From Candidatus Zymogenaceae bacterium (GTDB lineage: Bacteria > Desulfobacterota > Zymogenia > Zymogenales > Zymogenaceae): a stretch of DNA of 64,000 nt. The translations under genes were made by a program, and so were the position numbers. The DNA lies in NCBI GenBank assembly GCA_016931225.1, contig JAFGFE010000035.1, positions 55,638 through 119,637 of the forward strand, written 5' to 3'. Position 1 is the stretch's first letter. The number at the start of each line of letters is the position of its first letter. The notes beneath the pieces are model-generated. The model was not told where the DNA came from, ran no database searches, and was given only the letters and a program-made list of their open reading frames with translations. Shown piece by piece: positions 37,216 through 45,620 of this stretch.

Positions 37216-38649
37216 TTATTGTGCTTCCGACAGCATTCTCCGGACGAAGTCCTCCGTCCCCCGGCAGTCCTCGGACAGAAACGCGATGTCCCCAGCCCCC
37301 GGAGATTCCCCCGGCTTCAGGCTTCGGCCCGCATTCTTCACATACGACGACCGCAACCCCTCCATGTCCACGTCGACAACCTGAATCTGGGAGGGATGCT
37401 CCGGGATGACGATGGCCTCTCCCGGCGCGTTTTCCATAGGATTTCCCCGCCTGACCTCCACCCCCATTTTCTTTGCGAGGTTGAGCTGGGCGATGGGGTG
37501 CTTGCCGGCGCCGGTGTACTCGGTCTCCTGGACCACGATGATTTTATCCCGTTCCATCTCCCGGGCCAGGGCGAAGGCCGCCGTCAGGGAGGTATTCCCC
37601 GCGGGCCCCCGCTCCATCCCCTCCAGCTCCGCCAGGGTTTGTGTGATGTAGAAGACCTCTCCCTGGGTGACCGTCACGAAGCGATCCATGTACCTGAGGG
37701 GCCGTGCGGCGTTTCGAGGCACGTCGGCCCGATCCGGCCAGGTGGCGAACGGGATGCCGAACCCGGTGTGGCCGGTGGTGAAGGATTTTCGGTTAAAATC
37801 CGTATCAGACGCCATGTGAAGCCCCGAGAGGTCCACGCTGGCCCCCACCAGCATCGTGTCGGACACGCCCGACTTCAAAAGCCCCCGGCCGGTGCCGGTG
37901 ATGTTCCCCCCGCCGGCGTGGGTGGCCACCACCACGTCGGGATGGAGCCCGCCGTCCACAACCGAGAGGTCCCGCACCAGCTCCGCCCCCAGGGTCTCGA
38001 TGCCGAGGATCGAATACGGCGTGTAGAGGGACGCGTTGAAATAGCCGGTCTCCGCCAATACCAACAGGAAGACATAAAAGAGCTCCGGCCCCACAGACAG
38101 CCGGATCACTTCCGCGCCGTACGCCTCGCAGGCCCTCGTCTTCTCGGCGATCTCGGGCTGGGCGATGCCGTGGCTGTCGAACGCCTCCTGTACGATGATG
38201 CAGGAAAGGCCCAGTTTTGCCGCCTGGGAGGCCACGGCGGCGCCGTAATTTCCGGACGTGGCGGCCACCACGCCTTTGTACCCCTTCTTCTTCGCTTCGT
38301 ATACCGAGATGGACGCCCGTCGGTCCTTGAAGGAGCCTGACGGATTCTGGGCCTCGTCCTTGACGAAGATCCTGGCGCCCTTTCCCGCCGGCGCCGTGCT
38401 CCGGGCGAGATCGGTGAGGTTCTTCAGCTGGACCATCGGCGTGTTTCCCACGGCCGTCTCCGCCTGGATGCGCCCCACCGTCTCGATGTCGTAGCCGGTA
38501 TCCTCCATGAGCCGTGCGTAATCGAAGGAGAGGGGGCCGGTGGCGTACTTCTCATAGTCGATGCCCACGGATCGTTTCATGATCTCGTTTCTTTTTGCCA
38601 TCACCGCCGCATAGGAGGTGTCTTTCAGCACCCTGCGTGTATCGCTCAT
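37216..38649 (-). CDS. ortB: 2-amino-4-ketopentanoate thiolase, beta (PLP) subunit
   Basis: 477 residues. Fold-type II PLP enzyme: the lysine is K108 in GSFKDRRA, the phosphate-recognition loop is ATSGNYGAAVA, and GGGNITGTGRGL follows. OrtA and OrtB together cleave 2-amino-4-ketopentanoate with CoA to acetyl-CoA and D-alanine. The C-terminus (from about 405) carries a family-specific tail. Overlaps ortA by 4 bp. Confidence 0.94.
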   Translation of the reverse strand: MSDTRRVLKDTSYAAVMAKRNEIMKRSVGIDYEKYATGPLSFDYARLMEDTGYDIETVGRIQAETAVGNTPMVQLKNLTDLARSTAPAGKGARIFVKDEAQNPSGSFKDRRASISVYEAKKKGYKGVVAATSGNYGAAVASQAAKLGLSCIIVQEAFDSHGIAQPEIAEKTRACEAYGAEVIRLSVGPELFYVFLLVLAETGYFNASLYTPYSILGIETLGAELVRDLSVVDGGLHPDVVVATHAGGGNITGTGRGLLKSGVSDTMLVGASVDLSGLHMASDTDFNRKSFTTGHTGFGIPFATWPDRADVPRNAARPLRYMDRFVTVTQGEVFYITQTLAELEGMERGPAGNTSLTAAFALAREMERDKIIVVQETEYTGAGKHPIAQLNLAKKMGVEVRRGNPMENAPGEAIVIPEHPSQIQVVDVDMEGLRSSYVKNAGRSLKPGESPGAGDIAFLSEDCRGTEDFVRRMLSEAQ

Positions 38650-38972
38650 GTTCCGGGCGCCTCCTTCGCACTGCGGCCCTTCAGAATCACCCGGACCTCC
38701 CGGCCGATGGGAACGAGCTCCGGGATCGGCTCTCCGAATCCGTGATCATACGCCGGATTTTTTTCCGCCAGAATCCCCGTCAGCACGCGCCCGGTGACGG
38801 TCTCGATCCTCGCCTCCTCCCCGATCACCGCATCGTTCACAAGTGTCCCCCTGGCCCGCATCACCAGCGGCACCTTCTTGGTGTCGTCTGGCACCTGGGG
38901 TGCCCGTTCTTTCGGCGTCAGGATAACCTGTTCGATCTCCACCAGCGTTCCCTTCTTCACGCGCTTTTCCAT
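38646..38972 (-). CDS. ortA: 2-amino-4-ketopentanoate thiolase, alpha subunit
   Basis: 108 residues, the usual size. KGTLVEIEQVILTPKERAPQVPDDTKKVPLVMRARG is the conserved start of OrtA and NPAYDHGFGEPIPELVPIG the conserved end. It works as a complex with OrtB. It starts 4 bp after the ord stop codon. Confidence 0.94.
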   Translation of the reverse strand: MEKRVKKGTLVEIEQVILTPKERAPQVPDDTKKVPLVMRARGTLVNDAVIGEEARIETVTGRVLTGILAEKNPAYDHGFGEPIPELVPIGREVRVILKGRSAKEAPGT

Positions 38973-38976
38973 CGGT

Positions 38977-40026
38977 CTATCCTCTCACCATCTTGCCGAC
39001 GTTCCCCATCAGGGCCGCCGGAACAGGCAAATCGGCCATGGTGGCGAGTCCCGGAAGGGCGTTGATGACCTGGGGTATCATGTTCACCGCCAACGCCTCG
39101 GTGCCCACACCTCCCGGTATTTCGGGAGAGCCGGAAAAGGAGACACCGGGTACGCCCTCAATATCAATATAGTCGCCGGTGGTGACCCCCGCCAGGTGCG
39201 GGTGCACCTGCTGGGGATGAATGAGGGTAATGACCGGCCTGCCGTTCATGTACCCGATGCCGGTGTGCTTGCAGCCGGCGGTCAGGCCCGGCTCTATTTT
39301 CACGAACTCGGTCTCCCGCTTCACATCGCTCACAATCGGCTCCCGGGTCTGCTCGATGCGCTCGATCTCCCACCCCAGGGCCTTGGCGATCATGCTGATA
39401 GACTCGGGAAATCCGAAGTGGCCCACCACCGAGCCGTCCTTCACGCCTCTGTGAAACTCCTCGGGCGTGATTCCCACCCCCTGGGTGGTGAGCACCGACG
39501 GCCCGTAGGGGGACAGGTCGTTCACCCGCCGGGCTTCGATGGAGTCCACCCGGAAGCAGACCCCGGAAAGGGCGATGACAAGAAGATCCAGCACAAAACC
39601 GGGGTTGATGCCGGTGCCCAGCACCGTCACCCCCTTCTCTTTCGCCAGGGAATCGATCTTCCCCGCAAGCACAGGCGACCCGTATGCCGGAAAGCTCATC
39701 TCTTCGGCGATGGAGATGACATTCGCCCCCGCCGAGAGGGCTATCTCGATTTCCGGAAACGCTTCCGTCACCCGGGAGCAGGTGCACTGGATGACCAAAT
39801 CCGGCTTTTCCACCTCCAAGAGATCCGGGAGGTCGTGGGTCAGTGAGATTCCCAGTTTTTTGTCCAGGCCGATTGCCTCACCCACGTCCATGCCGGACCG
39901 TTCCGCCCTTTTCGAATAGGCCCCCGCAAGCCGGATGCCCTGTTTTTCCAAAAGCAGCTTGATGACTCCGGTCCCCATTTGGCCGGTCCCCAATACCACT
40001 ACGTTAATATTTTTTGTCATGGTCAT
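38977..40026 (-). CDS. ord: 2,4-diaminopentanoate dehydrogenase
   Basis: 349 residues. NAD(P)-binding Rossmann start VVVLGTGQMGTGVIKLLL and the DapB-like central domain with VLGTGINPGFVLD and EARRVNDLSPYG. It oxidatively deaminates 2,4-diaminopentanoate to 2-amino-4-ketopentanoate, giving NAD(P)H and ammonia. It is the first gene of the operon, with the promoter and an inverted repeat at 40080-40130. The first ATG (MTMTKN) has GAGGAGATG just upstream. Confidence 0.94.
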   Translation of the reverse strand: MTMTKNINVVVLGTGQMGTGVIKLLLEKQGIRLAGAYSKRAERSGMDVGEAIGLDKKLGISLTHDLPDLLEVEKPDLVIQCTCSRVTEAFPEIEIALSAGANVISIAEEMSFPAYGSPVLAGKIDSLAKEKGVTVLGTGINPGFVLDLLVIALSGVCFRVDSIEARRVNDLSPYGPSVLTTQGVGITPEEFHRGVKDGSVVGHFGFPESISMIAKALGWEIERIEQTREPIVSDVKRETEFVKIEPGLTAGCKHTGIGYMNGRPVITLIHPQQVHPHLAGVTTGDYIDIEGVPGVSFSGSPEIPGGVGTEALAVNMIPQVINALPGLATMADLPVPAALMGNVGKMVRG

Positions 40027-40079
40027 CTCCTCTTGCAGTTTCGTCCGGTGTGCACGGATGTATGGGATCTTGATTTGTG

Positions 40080-40097
40080 TTACTACTATGATAGTAA
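40080..40097 (-). promoter_or_regulatory. Palindromic operator candidate at the ord start site
   Basis: TTACTA (40080-40085) and TAGTAA (40092-40097) with a 6-nt centre. It lies at the predicted transcription start of the ornithine operon, a natural place for a repressor such as the TrmB protein. The assignment to TrmB is inference. Confidence 0.45.
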
Positions 40098-40101
40098 TAG
40101 T

Positions 40102-40130
40102 TTTATACCATATTACCGATTCACGGACAA
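40102..40130 (-). promoter_or_regulatory. Predicted promoter of the ornithine operon
   Basis: On the minus strand TTGTCC (40130-40125), a 17-bp spacer and TATAAA (40107-40102). It gives a leader of about 70 nt before the ord ATG. Confidence 0.6.
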
Positions 40131-40303
40131 GAAAAAAAGGGTGAAAAAAAACACTTTCGCTGTTTACATGATACTTAAAAGTCTGTATAATCCATTCTGT
40201 TCCAATTACTTCAAGAAATGTAGTAAATAATACATTTTCAACTCTTTATCGGTATAATACATACAACAAATACATAAAATATCTAACTTTCTCATAAATT
40301 CAC
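40131..40303. other. AT-rich intergenic stretch
   Basis: Between the ord promoter and the DUF4332 promoter the sequence falls to roughly 30% GC, against the high 50s around it, with A- and T-tracts. I see no gene here. It may be an UP-element-like or bent promoter region serving both divergent transcripts. Confidence 0.5.
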
Positions 40304-40332
40304 TTGACTTTTATATCAAATTGCAATAAGTT
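40304..40332 (+). promoter_or_regulatory. Predicted promoter of the DUF4332 gene
   Basis: TTGACT (40304-40309), a 17-bp spacer and TAAGTT (40327-40332). The -10 is weak, but the position is right for the ATG at 40378. Confidence 0.5.
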
Positions 40333-40377
40333 TTGTACCAGTCATATCATCTCTTCTCGATACACAAGGAGTATTTC

Positions 40378-40785
40378 ATGAGTTATCCGATCAAGGATAT
40401 AGAAGGTATCGGCGATGTATACGCCGGGAAATTGAAAGCGGTGGGAATCAGCACCACCGGGACGCTCCTGAAACGGGGAAAAACTCCTTCCGGGAGAAAA
40501 GAACTGGAAAGCTCCACCGGCATCGGCCATGCGCTCATCCTCGAGTGGGTGAACCTGGCCGACCTGATGCGCATCAAGGGTGTTGGAGAGGAGTATTCGG
40601 ACCTGCTGGAAGAGGCGGGGGTGGATACCGTCAATGAACTGAAAAATAGAAACGCAAAGAACCTGTACGAAAAGGTCAAGGAAACCAACGCGGCAAAAAA
40701 CCTGGTTCGTCGCCTTCCGTCCCTCAAGGAAATCACCAACTGGATAGACCAGGCAAAATCACTGCCTCCGATGGTTGAATATTAG
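40378..40785 (+). CDS. DUF4332 helix-hairpin-helix protein
   Basis: 135 residues from the ATG at 40378, with AAGGAG about 9 nt upstream; an in-frame ATG at 40333 is rejected because it falls at the predicted promoter. Two helix-hairpin-helix units are visible: IEGIGDVYAGKLKAVGISTTGTLL and MRIKGVGEEYSDLLEEAGVDTVNEL. Such units usually bind DNA non-specifically. The role of DUF4332 is unknown. Next gene: a small XRE regulator. Confidence 0.85.
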   Translation: MSYPIKDIEGIGDVYAGKLKAVGISTTGTLLKRGKTPSGRKELESSTGIGHALILEWVNLADLMRIKGVGEEYSDLLEEAGVDTVNELKNRNAKNLYEKVKETNAAKNLVRRLPSLKEITNWIDQAKSLPPMVEY

Positions 40786-40817
40786 AGTTTTCACCTCCGA
40801 GAATGTGATCCCTGTGG

Positions 40818-41111
40818 ATGCGCGCCCGTGTTGGTATACTCTCACACTTACACGATGAGGGGGAGTGTGTCATAGAACAGAAAAAGACACAAGTAAACGA
40901 GACCGAATCCCAGAAACCCAAGAACACCCTAACGGCAATCCGGGAGCAGATGCTTTTGAGCAAGTCCGAACTCGCCAGAAAGGCGGGGGTGAGCGTGCTG
41001 ACCATCGACCGCATCGAGAAAGGTATGAGCTGCCGGATGGAAACCAAGCGAAAGATACTCACGGCACTGGGCATCGATTTCTCGGAAAGTAAAAAGTTCT
41101 TCAACGATTAA
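40818..41111 (+). CDS. Small XRE-family helix-turn-helix regulator
   Basis: Up to 97 residues. A Cro/CI-type HTH spans about residues 40-90: AIREQMLLSKSELARKAGVSVLTIDRIEKGMSCRMETKRKILTALG. The start is uncertain: the ATG at 40818 has a weak SD, GAGGGGGAG at 40856-40864 precedes no in-frame ATG or GTG, and a TATACT that could be a -10 lies at 40835-40840. The last residues (SESKKFFND) suggest a complete C-terminus. Target unknown. Confidence 0.75.
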   Translation: MRARVGILSHLHDEGECVIEQKKTQVNETESQKPKNTLTAIREQMLLSKSELARKAGVSVLTIDRIEKGMSCRMETKRKILTALGIDFSESKKFFND

Positions 41112-41126
41112 CGGAACGTAAAAATC

Positions 41127-41474
41127 ATGAACGTTTTGTTGGTCTTCGCTGCGGGATTGGCGGTCTCTTTGGTCGTCGGAATCAGTATAATCCTTCTTCT
41201 CAAGTCCGGCATCAATGCGTCAACCGAACGCCTGACGGATAATCCCGCCGCCGGTACATTTTGGAAACGGACAATCGGTACGGTCATCATCCTGGCGGCG
41301 GTATCAGGGGCGCTTTCCGTCGCGTATCCGGAGGAAGCCGCAAGTGACCGGCTGATAATGCTCTTTGCCTTCATGGATCAGATGGAAACGATAGGCCTTC
41401 GGCTGCTCATCACCCTGCTTGTGGTCTTTTCCGTTATGACCGTGGGCGTGAGCATGGGGAAACATCGGGACTGA
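41127..41474 (+). CDS. Unknown small membrane protein (3 helices)
   Basis: 115 residues with hydrophobic segments near 4-26, 49-66 and 92-110. A charged central loop (SEE-like YPEEAASDR) separates helices 2 and 3. I do not recognise a family. It lies 15 bp after the XRE gene, so the two are probably co-transcribed. Confidence 0.65.
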   Translation: MNVLLVFAAGLAVSLVVGISIILLLKSGINASTERLTDNPAAGTFWKRTIGTVIILAAVSGALSVAYPEEAASDRLIMLFAFMDQMETIGLRLLITLLVVFSVMTVGVSMGKHRD

Positions 41475-41543
41475 TGTTTTTGAAAAATCCGTTTTCGATT
41501 ATCCCCCACCGAGCGTGTTTTTACGCCCTGTGAGGTCTATGCC

Positions 41544-41927
41544 GTGGAAATGCTTCTGATTGTCTATTGCGCCGGCATAGCCGGGTGCATACTTCTGGGA
41601 GCGCTCATTGTCCACAGGACTCTGGGCGACGGCGCGTATCTCGCCTCAATCGGCCTCCCCCCCCAACACGCGGCTCGGGTCCGCATCATCATCAAGATCA
41701 TCGGCATAACAGCCGCCGCGGTGGGATGTCTTTCTGCAAAGTTCTACGGCTGCAACTACAGCTACGAACACCTCCTGGGCGACCCAATGGCCGTAACCTG
41801 GAAGGTGCTGGGGCAGTTCGAGGGAATGTTTCGCTATCTCTTGATCTTTTTTCTCGTCCTGCTTTCGCTCCACCTTTTTCTCACCCTCCTTACACGCAAG
41901 CGGCGGTCCGGCACCCCTTCCCCGTAG
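41544..41927 (+). CDS. Unknown small membrane protein
   Basis: 127 residues from a GTG start at 41544, with GAGG about 10 nt upstream. Hydrophobic segments near 4-24, 48-63 and 95-117, and a C-terminal basic tail (LTRKRRSG). The pattern resembles the preceding small membrane protein in layout, though not in sequence. No family recognised. Confidence 0.6.
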   Translation: MEMLLIVYCAGIAGCILLGALIVHRTLGDGAYLASIGLPPQHAARVRIIIKIIGITAAAVGCLSAKFYGCNYSYEHLLGDPMAVTWKVLGQFEGMFRYLLIFFLVLLSLHLFLTLLTRKRRSGTPSP

Positions 41928-42074
41928 CGAATTCACCCACACATCATTCCCACCGTTCATTTACATCTTTACCAGATGAACGTTCGGTGATAGAGTATGG
42001 TGCACATGAGGTGCCGTCAGATACAACAAACTCTATCCGGACACGATTTTCCACTTTATGCCTCGCGGGCGGGG

Positions 42075-43370
42075 GTGGGATGTGGAAAACACGACAGACA
42101 TACACGATCGCTTTTTTTTATCCCATGCCTTTTGATCAGCCTTTTCTTCTGCTCTATGATAGCGGGCTGTCGGACCAATGACGCCGCATCATCCGCCGAT
42201 GACGCTGGCCTGGTCTTCTGGGCGGCGATGACACCGGATGAAATTGAGACCCTCAGGGCCATTGCGGACGACTACCGCGCCGAGCGGGGCGTGACGGTGA
42301 CCGTCCGGGAAATCGGCCTCTTCGAGATCAACACGAAGCTGGAGCTGGCGGCGCCGGCGGGACGGGGGCCGGACCTCGTCAGCGTCTCCCACACGTCCGT
42401 GGGAGTACTCTCCCTGATGGGGCTGCTCTTACCGCTGGATCGGGCGGTGCTTCCCTTGAGCGGCTGCCCCCCCGATCTCGTGGACGCCTTCGGGTACGAC
42501 GCCGTCCTCTACGGCGCGCCGCTGACGGTGGAATCATACGGCCTGGTGGTGAACGAGGGGCTGCTCTCCGAGGTTCCCGAAACCCTTGAGGAGCTTCTCG
42601 ATACAGCCCGTCGCCTGACGGTGGACACAGACGGCGACGGTGAGACGGATGTGTACGGATTCCTCACAGATCCCGCAAATTTCTATTTCACCTTTCCCTT
42701 CTACGACGTATATGGGGGATACATCTTTTCCGAAACCGATGAGGGCGCCGTCGACCCGACCCACATGGGATTGTGTACCCCCGGCGGCATCGAGGGTCTT
42801 ACGCTCCTCTTCGACATCGCCGGTCCCACAGGCTTCATCCCCCGGGGAATCGATTATCCCATTATCGGCGAGCTCTTCGGCGAGAATCGTGTGGCGATGA
42901 TGATTCACGGCGTCTATCTGATCCCCTCTTACCGGAGCCTGGGGATGAACGTGGGCTACCACCCGATACCGCCCGCGGAAAGCGGTCGGAGGGCGAGGCC
43001 CCTGGCGAACCTGATGGGTATCGGCGTGAGCGCCCATTCAGAAAATCCGGAGTCCGCACTTGACTTCCTTGCGTATCTTCTGGAGCCGAGCCGTTTGCGT
43101 CTCATCTTCGAGGGATCCGGGGCAATCAAGGTCATGGCGAATCCTCTGGTCTATCGCGAGGAGGATTTCGCACAGGAACCCCTCCTGGCCGCCGCCGTGG
43201 AGATCGCGGGCACGTCATACCCGTACCCGAATGACCCGGCGGGGGAGCTGGTGTGGGACGCCGTCGGAGCCGCGGCGACGGCGGTGATGGACGGCACACT
43301 CTCGCCCGAGGAGGCGCTGTGCCGAATGGAGGAGCGCATCGAAACCGTGATCGAGGAGATGAGGCGGTGA
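42075..43370 (+). CDS. Sugar-type ABC transporter substrate-binding lipoprotein
   Basis: 431 residues from a GTG at 42075; an upstream ATG at 41997 would put a non-membrane stretch before the signal. The lipoprotein signal is HDRHTRSLFFIPCLLISL with lipobox MIAGC (Cys32). The mature protein is a family 1 (MalE-type) binding protein: IADDYRAERGVTVTV, GRGPDLVSVSH, YGAPLTVESYGLVVN, and an EF-hand-like DTDGDGETDVYGF loop. It heads an operon with the two permeases and overlaps the first by 4 bp. The sugar cannot be told. Confidence 0.88.
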   Translation: MGCGKHDRHTRSLFFIPCLLISLFFCSMIAGCRTNDAASSADDAGLVFWAAMTPDEIETLRAIADDYRAERGVTVTVREIGLFEINTKLELAAPAGRGPDLVSVSHTSVGVLSLMGLLLPLDRAVLPLSGCPPDLVDAFGYDAVLYGAPLTVESYGLVVNEGLLSEVPETLEELLDTARRLTVDTDGDGETDVYGFLTDPANFYFTFPFYDVYGGYIFSETDEGAVDPTHMGLCTPGGIEGLTLLFDIAGPTGFIPRGIDYPIIGELFGENRVAMMIHGVYLIPSYRSLGMNVGYHPIPPAESGRRARPLANLMGIGVSAHSENPESALDFLAYLLEPSRLRLIFEGSGAIKVMANPLVYREEDFAQEPLLAAAVEIAGTSYPYPNDPAGELVWDAVGAAATAVMDGTLSPEEALCRMEERIETVIEEMRR

Positions 43371-44308
43371 GACACGGGATATCTTCCAACCCGCGCAGCG
43401 ACGGCGCCGCCGCGGCCCTCATAATCGGGGCCGTTGGACCGGTGCTGCTCCTGGTGCTTCTCCTTTCCGTGATACCAATGGTATACAACATCTACATCTC
43501 CGCCACCAACATGAGTTTATACCACTACTTCGATTACGAGTTCGTGGGCCTCGAGAACTACCGCCTTATCTTCACCAGCCCCGTCAGCGACTTCGGTACG
43601 GTTTCGACATGGAACGTGATATACGCGCTTCTTTCCATCGGCCTTCCCTTTATCATCGGCGTCACGGCCGCCGGAAGCCTGAAAAGAATCCCCCGAGCCG
43701 CCGCTCTCTTCACCCTGCCTATTCTTATCCTCCCCTGGGTGATCCCCGCATTCATTACGGTGCTCATCTGGAAGGGGCTGTTTAACTATCATTTCGGCCT
43801 GATCAATCTGGCCCTCTCGGCCCTCAAACTCCCCGAGGTGCCCTGGCTCCTCTCCCCCCAGCCCGCCCGAATCGCGGTGGTGCTGGTCAGCACCTGGCTG
43901 GGCATCCCCTTCATGACGCTCATGGCCTACGGCATCCTTCATACCATACCCAACGGCATATACGAGGCGGCCAGAATCGACGGCGCCGCACCCTTTCGGA
44001 CGTTCGCCTCCATCACCCTGCCGCTGGTGTTTCGCAGGATGCTGCCGGTGCTGGTCCTCGGATTCTCGGCGGCGTTCAACAATTTCACCGTCATCTATCT
44101 TTTGACGGCGGGAGGACCGATGAATCCTGAGAACATCGGCGGGGCGGGAGCCACCGACATCATCATCTCACACATCTTCGGCCTCACCCTCATGAGCAGG
44201 CGCTACGGCCTGGCGGCGGCGTATGCGGTCATCGTCTTTGTGGTCGTGGCCCTGGTAACCGCGGGAAGCCTCGCTCTCCTTCGTAAAAACAAGGGGGAGG
44301 CGTTTTGA
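43367..44308 (+). CDS. ABC sugar permease, MalF/UgpA type
   Basis: 313 residues from the GTG at 43367, which overlaps the binding-protein stop and has GAGGAG upstream; the long upstream frame is antisense noise in the neighbour. Six helices and the EAA loop (EAARIDGAAPFRTFASITLPLVF) mark it as the inner-membrane subunit contacted by the ATPase. YLLTAGGPMN is typical of MalF-like proteins. No ATPase gene is adjacent; a shared MsmK/UgpC-type ATPase encoded elsewhere is likely. Confidence 0.9.
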   Translation: MRHGISSNPRSDGAAAALIIGAVGPVLLLVLLLSVIPMVYNIYISATNMSLYHYFDYEFVGLENYRLIFTSPVSDFGTVSTWNVIYALLSIGLPFIIGVTAAGSLKRIPRAAALFTLPILILPWVIPAFITVLIWKGLFNYHFGLINLALSALKLPEVPWLLSPQPARIAVVLVSTWLGIPFMTLMAYGILHTIPNGIYEAARIDGAAPFRTFASITLPLVFRRMLPVLVLGFSAAFNNFTVIYLLTAGGPMNPENIGGAGATDIIISHIFGLTLMSRRYGLAAAYAVIVFVVVALVTAGSLALLRKNKGEAF

Positions 44309-45213
44309 TGATGGAGAGAAAGAATAGAGGCGTAAAAAAAAGGACGTCCGTTTCCGGATCGCTGATCATCGCCCTCCTGGTCCTCTTTTCCGGGCTGCCC
44401 CTGGTGTATGTGGTCTCCACCTCGCTGTCCACTAGCCGGGGACTCTCCGCCGGGAGAATCCTGCCCGAAGCGATAACGCTGGATCAGTATCGCTCTCTCA
44501 TCATCAACACCGACTTTCTTCTCTGGATGAAAAACTCCATGATCATCTCCGGCACCACGGCGCTTCTTGCTGTGTTCGTAACCTCCCTTTCGGCCTATGC
44601 CCTTTCCCGCTTTCCCTTTCCCGGTAGGCGAAACATCACGTCGGGGCTGCTCATCGTCCAGCTCTTTCCTAACATCCTCGCGCTTGTGGCGGTGTACAAA
44701 ATTCTTCAGATATTACGACTTCTGGATACTCACGCAGGCCTGGTGCTGGTATATCTCGCCGGCGCCGTCCCCTTTTCCGCGTGGCTGATCAAGGGATATT
44801 TTGACTCCATCCCCGCCACCTGTGAAGAGGCGGCGGCGGTGGACGGTGCCGGCCCCTTTCGGACCTTTTTTTACATAACCCTCCCGATGAGCATGCCGAT
44901 CATCGTGGTGGTGTTCGCGTTCAACTTTATCGCGGCGTATTCCGATTTCCTGCTGGCCGCCGTGGTCCTGACCGAGCCGAAGCGATATACCCTGGCCCTG
45001 GGTCTGCGGTCGTTTCTCGAAGGGGACTTTTCCACGAACTGGCCGCAGTTCTGCGCCGGCGCGCTCCTGGGCGCTTTGCCGATACTGCTGCTTTTTCTTG
45101 CCGGCAGTGCCGTCTTCCAATATAGTGGTGGATTGGGACAAAAGGAGCACAGAGCAACAAGTGGGGTGAAGGAAACTATAGGGTCAGGCCGACAAGGTCG
45201 GCTCCCTTTATAG
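44308..45213 (+). CDS. ABC sugar permease, MalG type, with repeat-derived C-terminus
   Basis: 301 residues from the ATG at 44308 (GGGGGAGG 8 nt upstream, TGATG junction with the previous stop). Six helices and the EAA loop EEAAAVDGAGPFRTFFYITLPMS are in place. The normal end of the family (RYLV-GLTAGAVKG) is missing: from about residue 264 the frame runs into a hairpin repeat and reads AGSAVFQYSGGLGQ and a further 25 unrelated residues before a stop. The last helix and both loops needed for ATPase contact are intact, so it may still function. Confidence 0.88.
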   Translation: MMERKNRGVKKRTSVSGSLIIALLVLFSGLPLVYVVSTSLSTSRGLSAGRILPEAITLDQYRSLIINTDFLLWMKNSMIISGTTALLAVFVTSLSAYALSRFPFPGRRNITSGLLIVQLFPNILALVAVYKILQILRLLDTHAGLVLVYLAGAVPFSAWLIKGYFDSIPATCEEAAAVDGAGPFRTFFYITLPMSMPIIVVVFAFNFIAAYSDFLLAAVVLTEPKRYTLALGLRSFLEGDFSTNWPQFCAGALLGALPILLLFLAGSAVFQYSGGLGQKEHRATSGVKETIGSGRQGRLPL

Positions 45214-45601
45214 CGGTGGAGTGAGACGACAGGGGCGAAAAAAAACAGAGAGATAAAACTGGCAGGGGGTGGGTCGATAAGGGCCGATGCGGGGCGTTGG
45301 GTGGATATGAATAAGTATAAGCTACTGTGTTACCGGGAAATTCCCCCTTTTCCTTTCCCGCCCCATGTGCTCCGGGCCACCGCCATGTTGGCTGTCGATC
45401 TTATCGACCCGACAGGGTCGGCTCCCTTTATAGCGGTGGAATGAGGCGGTAGGAGCGAAGAGAAACAAGGGTGCGCAGAAAATCACCTGGGCGGTGTCTT
45501 TTGATAAAAAGATATGCTGACCCAGCCTCACTCAATCGCTTTCGAGCCTGCTGCTCCTGTTATAACAAACTACCACTATCTAGTCCGCCGGCACTGCCGG
45601 C
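45100..45601. repeat. Hairpin repeat cluster (locus 3), MalG-type gene to thyX-like gene
   Basis: Units: 45100-45134, GCCGGCAGTGCCG then TATAGTGGTGGA, inside the end of the permease frame; 45188-45224, GCCGAC-AAG-GTCGGC then TATAGCGGTGGAGTGA; 45376-45442, an inverted pair with CCACCGCCATGTTGG facing TATAGCGGTGGAATGA; 45571-45601, CCACTATC then GCCGGC-ACT-GCCGGC, ending 19 bp before the thyX-like start. Sequence 45222-45350 is an inverted, diverged copy of 49817-49945. No gene is seen in 45214-45620. Confidence 0.78.
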
Positions 45602-45620
45602 AGATGAAGGAGTATACAGT

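Noticed and set aside
43253..43366. Upstream start for the MalF-type permease
   Set aside because: It would overlap the binding-protein gene by 118 bp with non-membrane Arg-rich sequence; the GTG at 43367 fits.
45471..45620. Longer N-terminus for the thyX-like protein
   Set aside because: The extension is repeat-derived; a good SD lies before the ATG at 45621.
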